From Mycolicibacter algericus DSM 45454 (GTDB taxonomy: Bacteria > Actinomycetota > Actinomycetes > Mycobacteriales > Mycobacteriaceae), in the NCBI RefSeq assembly GCF_002086455.1, contig NZ_MVHC01000002.1, positions 1-64,000 of the forward strand: a DNA stretch of 64,000 nucleotides, given 5' to 3'. The position numbers were made by a program, and so were the translations under genes. The first letter of the stretch is position 1; every line of letters starts with the position of its first letter. Positions 60,222 to 64,000 of the stretch are shown one piece after another. The notes below the pieces were generated by a model. The model worked only from the letters and a program-made list of their open reading frames with translations, searched no databases and was not told the DNA's origin.

Positions 60222-61760
60222 TCAATCGGCGGCGGCGACGAACTCCCGCGCCACCGACAGAACCCGCTCCCGGTCGGCGGCCACCAGCCCGATCCGGGTC
60301 CGGCGATCCACGATGTCCTCGGCGGTCAGGGCCCCTTCGTGGCTGACGGCGTACTCGAACTCCGCGCGGATCACGTCGATGCCGTCGGCCACCGGGTCGG
60401 CGGGCCGCCGGCAGGTGGCAGCGGCCAGCACGTTGGCCGCCTCCGCGCCATACCGCAGCACCAGCGATTCGGGGAGTTCGACCGACAGCGGGTCCTGTGA
60501 CCCCGGGTTGTCCGGCGCGCCCACCAGCGGCAGGTCGCGGGTGCGGCAGGGCGTGGCGGACAGCGCCCGCAGCCGCACCGCGCGGTCCAGCACGTCTTGG
60601 GCCATGTGCCGGTACTCGGTCAGCTTCCCGCCGATCACGCTGAGCACCCCCGTCCCCGATTCGACGACGGCATGGTTGCGCGAGACGTCGGCGGTGTGGC
60701 CCGCCCCGGTGTCGATCAGCGGCCGCAGACCCGCATAGCGGCCGATCACGTCGCCGGCGCCGAGCGCGGTCCCCAGCGCGGTGTTGACGGTATCCAGCAG
60801 GAACGACACCTCCGCCGAGGTCGGTTGCGGCACATCGGGAATCGGGCCGGGCGCCTCCTCGTCGGTGAGTCCCAGGTAGACCCGGCCGAGCTGTTCGGGC
60901 ATGGCGAAGACGAACCGGTTCAGCTCACCCGGGATCGGTACGGTCAGCGCGGCCGTCGGGTTGCCGAATGCCGCCGCGTCGAACACCAGGTGGGTGCCCC
61001 GGCTCGGCCGCAGCCGCAGGCCCGGGTCGATGTCAGCGGCCCATACCCCGGTTGCGTTGATGACGGCCCGCGCGGCGACGTCGACCGACTCCCCGGTGAG
61101 CTGGTCGGTCAGCCGCACCGAATCGCCGGTGGCCTCCGAGGCGGCCACATAGTTGAGGATCGTCGCGCCGTGCTGGGCGGCGGTGCGGGCCACCGCGGTG
61201 ACGAGGCGCGCATCATCGATCAACTGCCCGTCGTAGGCCAGCAGACCGCCGTCCAGGCCGTCGCGGCGCACGGTCGGCGCCAGCTCGACCGTCGCTTCGG
61301 GCGAGATCCGTTGCGAACGTGGCAGCACCGTCTCGGGGGTGCCGGCCAGTCGCCGCAACGCGTCACCGGCGAGGAACCCGGCGCGCACCAGCGCCCGGTC
61401 GCGGCGGCGCATCGATCCCAGCAGCGGCACCAGTTGCGGCATCGCACGAACCAGGTGAGGAGCGTTGCGGGTCATCAGGATTCCGCGTTCGATCGCGCTT
61501 CGCCGCGCGATGCCCACGTTGCCGGTCGCCAGGTACCGCAGCCCGCCGTGCACCAGTTTGGAGCTCCACCGGCTGGTGCCGAACGCCAGATCGTGCTTCT
61601 CGGCCAGTACCACCCGCAAGCCGCGGGTGGCAGCGTCCAGTGCGATGCCGGCACCGGTGATACCGCCCCCGATCACCACGACGTCGACGCCGGCACCGTC
61701 GGCCAGCGCCGCCAGCTCCCGGGTGCGGCGGGCGGCGTTGAGGGCGGCGGTCTCGAGCAT
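60222..61760 (-). CDS. glpD1: Glycerol-3-phosphate dehydrogenase, FAD dependent
   Basis: 512 residues from ATG (MLETAALNAARRTREL); a longer frame upstream overlaps the TetR gene antisense-like and is not the true protein. FAD-binding VVVIGGGITGAGIALDAATRG at residues 27-47, GTSRWSSKLVHGGLRYLATG and VINATGVWA (second FAD contact). Oxidises glycerol 3-phosphate to dihydroxyacetone phosphate at the membrane. Its ATG overlaps the stop of the tetR gene by one base, so they are co-transcribed. Convergent with the ICMT-like gene (6 bp). Confidence 0.95.
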   Translation of the reverse strand: MLETAALNAARRTRELAALADGAGVDVVVIGGGITGAGIALDAATRGLRVVLAEKHDLAFGTSRWSSKLVHGGLRYLATGNVGIARRSAIERGILMTRNAPHLVRAMPQLVPLLGSMRRRDRALVRAGFLAGDALRRLAGTPETVLPRSQRISPEATVELAPTVRRDGLDGGLLAYDGQLIDDARLVTAVARTAAQHGATILNYVAASEATGDSVRLTDQLTGESVDVAARAVINATGVWAADIDPGLRLRPSRGTHLVFDAAAFGNPTAALTVPIPGELNRFVFAMPEQLGRVYLGLTDEEAPGPIPDVPQPTSAEVSFLLDTVNTALGTALGAGDVIGRYAGLRPLIDTGAGHTADVSRNHAVVESGTGVLSVIGGKLTEYRHMAQDVLDRAVRLRALSATPCRTRDLPLVGAPDNPGSQDPLSVELPESLVLRYGAEAANVLAAATCRRPADPVADGIDVIRAEFEYAVSHEGALTAEDIVDRRTRIGLVAADRERVLSVAREFVAAAD

Positions 61761-62338
61761 CACGACAGGTACCTGTTGAGGGCGTAGGTCAGTTCGGCGG
61801 CCAGGGCGTCCTCGTCGAGGATCGGCGCGACCAGCTGCGCCGACTGGATCGCCGACTGGGTGATCAGCAGACACATCGCGGCGAGCCCGCGCGGATCTCC
61901 CGGCCGTACGCCGCCGCCGACCTGGGCAGTGCGCAGTTCGGCCGCCACCAGGTCGATCAGCCGCTGCTGGCTGGCCCCCATCCGCTCGGTGATGTAGACC
62001 ATCGCCAGTTCCGGTGCGTGATGCAGCACCTGCATCACCACCTCGTCCCGCCGCAGCCGTGCGGCCACCGCCACGATCCGCTCGACCAGCGCCGCACGTC
62101 CGGCCCCCGGCACGGTCACCTCGGTCCAGGCGTCGGTAACCCGGGCGGTGAGCAGCGCGGCGATCACCGAGCGGCTGTCGGGCCACCGCCGGTACACCGT
62201 GGGACGGCTCACCCCGGCACGGCGCGCGATGGCCGCCAAGGTCACCCGCTCCACGCCCAACGCCAGCAGACAACTCGCAGCGGCGTCGAGAATCCGGTCC
62301 CCCACAGCAAGCTGCTCGTCATTACTGGTTGACAGCAT
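61760..62338 (-). CDS. TetR-family regulator upstream of glpD1
   Basis: 192 residues. The N-terminal HTH (AAIARRAGVSRPTVYRRW) lies at about residues 30-56; an alpha-helical ligand-binding C-terminal half follows. Its ATG lies in a near-palindromic site at 62330-62352. Very likely controls glpD1 (downstream, overlapping) and the divergent FAD-linked oxidase, all of which act on glycerol- or dihydroxyacetone-derived compounds. Position fits Rv2250c. Confidence 0.92.
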   Translation of the reverse strand: MLSTSNDEQLAVGDRILDAAASCLLALGVERVTLAAIARRAGVSRPTVYRRWPDSRSVIAALLTARVTDAWTEVTVPGAGRAALVERIVAVAARLRRDEVVMQVLHHAPELAMVYITERMGASQQRLIDLVAAELRTAQVGGGVRPGDPRGLAAMCLLITQSAIQSAQLVAPILDEDALAAELTYALNRYLS

Positions 62339-62352
62339 ATGTAATACTGTAA
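62330..62352. promoter_or_regulatory. Imperfect palindrome between tetR and the FAD-linked oxidase
   Basis: Arms TGACAGCAT and ATACTGTAA around ATGTA, complementary at seven of nine positions. It covers the tetR start codon (62338-62336) and ends 3 bp before the FAD oxidase ATG, so one bound dimer could silence both divergent genes. Confidence 0.55.
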
Positions 62353-62355
62353 CGC

Positions 62356-63975
62356 ATGACTCCGCCCGATGCCCAGGATGTCCTCACTCCCCCGATGAAG
62401 TGGAACGCCTGGGGCGACCCGGACGCCGCCAAACCGCTGTCTGACGGCATCCGCCAGCTGTTGAAGGCCGCACTGGGCATCGAGGGCACCGACGCCGTCG
62501 CGGCCGAGCCCGATCAGGTGGCGCTGCGGCCATCGGCGCTTGCCGACACCGATCGCCGGGCGCTGGCAGCGATCGTCGGCGAGGAATTCTGCCGTGTCGA
62601 TCAGCGCGGGCGACTGTTGCGCGCCGGCGGCAAATCCACGCTGGATTTGCTGCGGCGCAACAGATCCGGAATCCAGGATGCGCCCGACGCGGTGCTGCTG
62701 CCGGGGTTCGAACTCGACATCGTCGCGATCCTGGAGTACTGCAGCCGGCACAACATCGCGGTGGTCCCGTTCGGCGGCGGTACCAGCGTGGTCGGTGGCC
62801 TCGACCCCATCCGCGGTGCGTGTAAGGCCGTGGTGTCGCTGGACCTGCGCCGCTTCGATCAGCTGCTGGAACTCGACGAGGTCTCCGGCGAGGCGGAGTT
62901 CGGCGCCGGGGTCACCGGACCGGAGGCCGAACGACTGCTGGGCGAGCGCGGTTTCTCACTCGGCCACTTTCCGCAGAGTTTCCAGTTCGCCACCCTCGGC
63001 GGGTTTGCGGCCACCCGGTCCTCGGGTCAGGATTCGGCCGGCTACGGCCGGTTCGACGATATGGTCCGCGGGCTGCGGATGATCACCCCGGCCGGGGTTC
63101 TGGATTCGGGGCGGGCCCCGGCGTCGGCGGCCGGACCTGACCTACGCCAGTTGCTGATCGGTTCCGAGGGCGTCTTCGGCGTGATCACCCGGGTCCGGGT
63201 GCGGGTGCATCCGGTGCCGGCGACCACCCGCTATGAGGCGTGGTCGTTCCCGGACTTCGCCACCGGCGCCGCCGCGCTGCGGGCGATCACCCAGACCGGC
63301 ACCGGCCCCACCGTCGTCCGGCTCTCCGACGAGGCTGAGACCGGCGTCAACCTGGCCAGCACCGAACAGATCGGCGAGCAGCAGATCACCGGCGGCTGCC
63401 TGGCGATCACCCTGTTCGAGGGCACCGCCGAACACACCGAGAGCCGGCATGCCGAAACCCGGGCGCTGCTGGCCGGCCACGGCGGCACCTCGCTGGGCGA
63501 GGGGCCGGCGCGGGCCTGGGAACACGGCCGCTTCTCCGCTCCGTACCTGCGGGATTCGCTGCTGGCGGCGGGAGCGCTGTGCGAAACGCTGGAGACCGCC
63601 ACCGCCTGGTCCAACCTCGGCACACTCAAGGCCGCCGTCACCGACGCGCTGACCACCGCACTGGCCGACAGCGGCACGCCGGCACTGGTGCTGTGCCACA
63701 TCTCGCACGTCTACGCAGGCGGCGCGTCGCTGTATTTCACCGTCGTCGCCGGGCAGCGCGGCAACCCGATCGACCAGTGGCTGGCGGCGAAAACCGCTGC
63801 GAGCGAAGCGATCATGCGCAACGGTGGCACCATCACCCACCACCACGCCGTCGGCGCCGACCACCGGCGCTGGATGGTCGACGAGGTGGGCGAGCTCGGG
63901 GTGCAGGTGCTGCGGGCGGTAAAGGCAACACTGGATCCGGCCGGCATCCTCAACCCCGGCAAGCTGATCCCGTGA
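62356..63975 (+). CDS. FAD-linked oxidase, alkyl-DHAP synthase/glycolate oxidase-like
   Basis: 539 residues. PCMH-type FAD-binding domain: VVPFGGGTSVVGGLDP near residue 136, then GEAEFGAGVTGPEAERLL, and GFAATRSSGQDSAGYGRFDDMV in the middle. C-terminal cap domain with HHHAVGADHRRWM, the His-rich motif of alkyldihydroxyacetonephosphate synthases, and a typical end LDPAGILNPGKL. The true substrate is unproven; ether lipids are uncommon in bacteria. The neighbouring glpD1/tetR suggests a link with glycerol-phosphate compounds. Confidence 0.92.
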   Translation: MTPPDAQDVLTPPMKWNAWGDPDAAKPLSDGIRQLLKAALGIEGTDAVAAEPDQVALRPSALADTDRRALAAIVGEEFCRVDQRGRLLRAGGKSTLDLLRRNRSGIQDAPDAVLLPGFELDIVAILEYCSRHNIAVVPFGGGTSVVGGLDPIRGACKAVVSLDLRRFDQLLELDEVSGEAEFGAGVTGPEAERLLGERGFSLGHFPQSFQFATLGGFAATRSSGQDSAGYGRFDDMVRGLRMITPAGVLDSGRAPASAAGPDLRQLLIGSEGVFGVITRVRVRVHPVPATTRYEAWSFPDFATGAAALRAITQTGTGPTVVRLSDEAETGVNLASTEQIGEQQITGGCLAITLFEGTAEHTESRHAETRALLAGHGGTSLGEGPARAWEHGRFSAPYLRDSLLAAGALCETLETATAWSNLGTLKAAVTDALTTALADSGTPALVLCHISHVYAGGASLYFTVVAGQRGNPIDQWLAAKTAASEAIMRNGGTITHHHAVGADHRRWMVDEVGELGVQVLRAVKATLDPAGILNPGKLIP

Positions 63976-64000
63976 CACGCCGGATCGGGCGGGTCACGCT
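63972..64000 (+). CDS. Start of a probable diacylglycerol/lipid kinase gene, cut by the window edge
   Basis: GTG at 63972 overlaps the stop of the FAD oxidase by 4 bp (GTGA) and opens VTRRIGRVT, which resembles the beginning of the Rv2252-type lipid kinase that follows in M. tuberculosis. Only nine codons are visible, so the identity depends on gene order. Confidence 0.45.

Overview
This window is chromosomal DNA from a high-GC, mycolic-acid-producing actinobacterium, almost certainly a Mycobacterium sensu lato species. The evidence is a complete FAS-II operon (fabD-acpM-kasA-kasB-accD6), a MabR-type regulator, CaeA/Hip1, PtpA/PtkA, AhpE, the glnA1-glnE-glnA2 cluster and actinobacterial CtaF. 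Gene order follows, with gaps and inserts, what I recall of M. tuberculosis Rv2198c to Rv2252. Comparisons with that genome below are from memory. The species cannot be fixed from the window.

Layout. 1-5.8 kb: cytochrome oxidase (mmpS3-like, ctaF, ctaC), asnB, adenosine kinase, an A-type Fe-S protein. 5.9-9.6 kb: glycerate kinase, a DUF3043 membrane protein, cobT-cobS. 9.8-15.8 kb: a 54-residue basic/acidic protein, ilvE, gcvT, an adenylate cyclase, a leucyl aminopeptidase and a multi-pass membrane protein. 16-20.4 kb: lipoate-dependent metabolism (dlaT, an epimerase-like protein, lipB, lipA). 20.5-29.2 kb: nitrogen assimilation (glnA1, glnE, glnA2), with a secreted protein and a thioesterase inserted. 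29.2-32 kb: caeA, panB, CHAD protein. 33-34.5 kb: a decayed mobile-element scar beside rnpB. 34.6-39.2 kb: redox and cysteine genes (2OG oxygenase, methyltransferase, CxxC flavoprotein, cysK-cysE, XRE-cupin regulator). 39.2-47.9 kb: RNase H/phosphatase, zinc-ribbon and Nif3 proteins, ptkA-ptpA-SURF1, MpaB-like, F420 enzyme, tRNA-Val, ahpE and two small proteins. 48-57.7 kb: aceE, mabR and the FAS-II operon. 57.8-64 kb: SDR/LysR pair, an ICMT-like methyltransferase, glpD1-tetR, an FAD-linked oxidase and the first codons of a probable lipid kinase.

Two unusual things stand out. First, a ~47-bp element with imperfect inverted ends, open in five of six frames, sits in frame inside two unrelated genes. 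There is one copy in the aminopeptidase and five tandem 57-bp units plus a partial sixth in the CHAD gene ([13 protein letters not shown] peptide). It behaves like a protein-coding palindromic repeat comparable in concept to Rickettsia palindromic elements. Second, a 30-bp near-duplicate of the 3' end of rnpB lies 1.15 kb from the intact rnpB. The interval holds a tyrosine-recombinase C-terminal remnant (HLLR box), an unknown gene and a possibly frameshifted small ORF. This suggests that the RNase P RNA gene was once used as an integration site.

The genes link central carbon flow (AceE and DlaT with lipoate from LipB/LipA), malonyl-CoA supply (AccD6) and mycolate elongation (FabD, AcpM, KasA/B) under a MabR promoter with a tandemly duplicated motif block. 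Several local regulators have perfect or near-perfect palindromes at their promoters.
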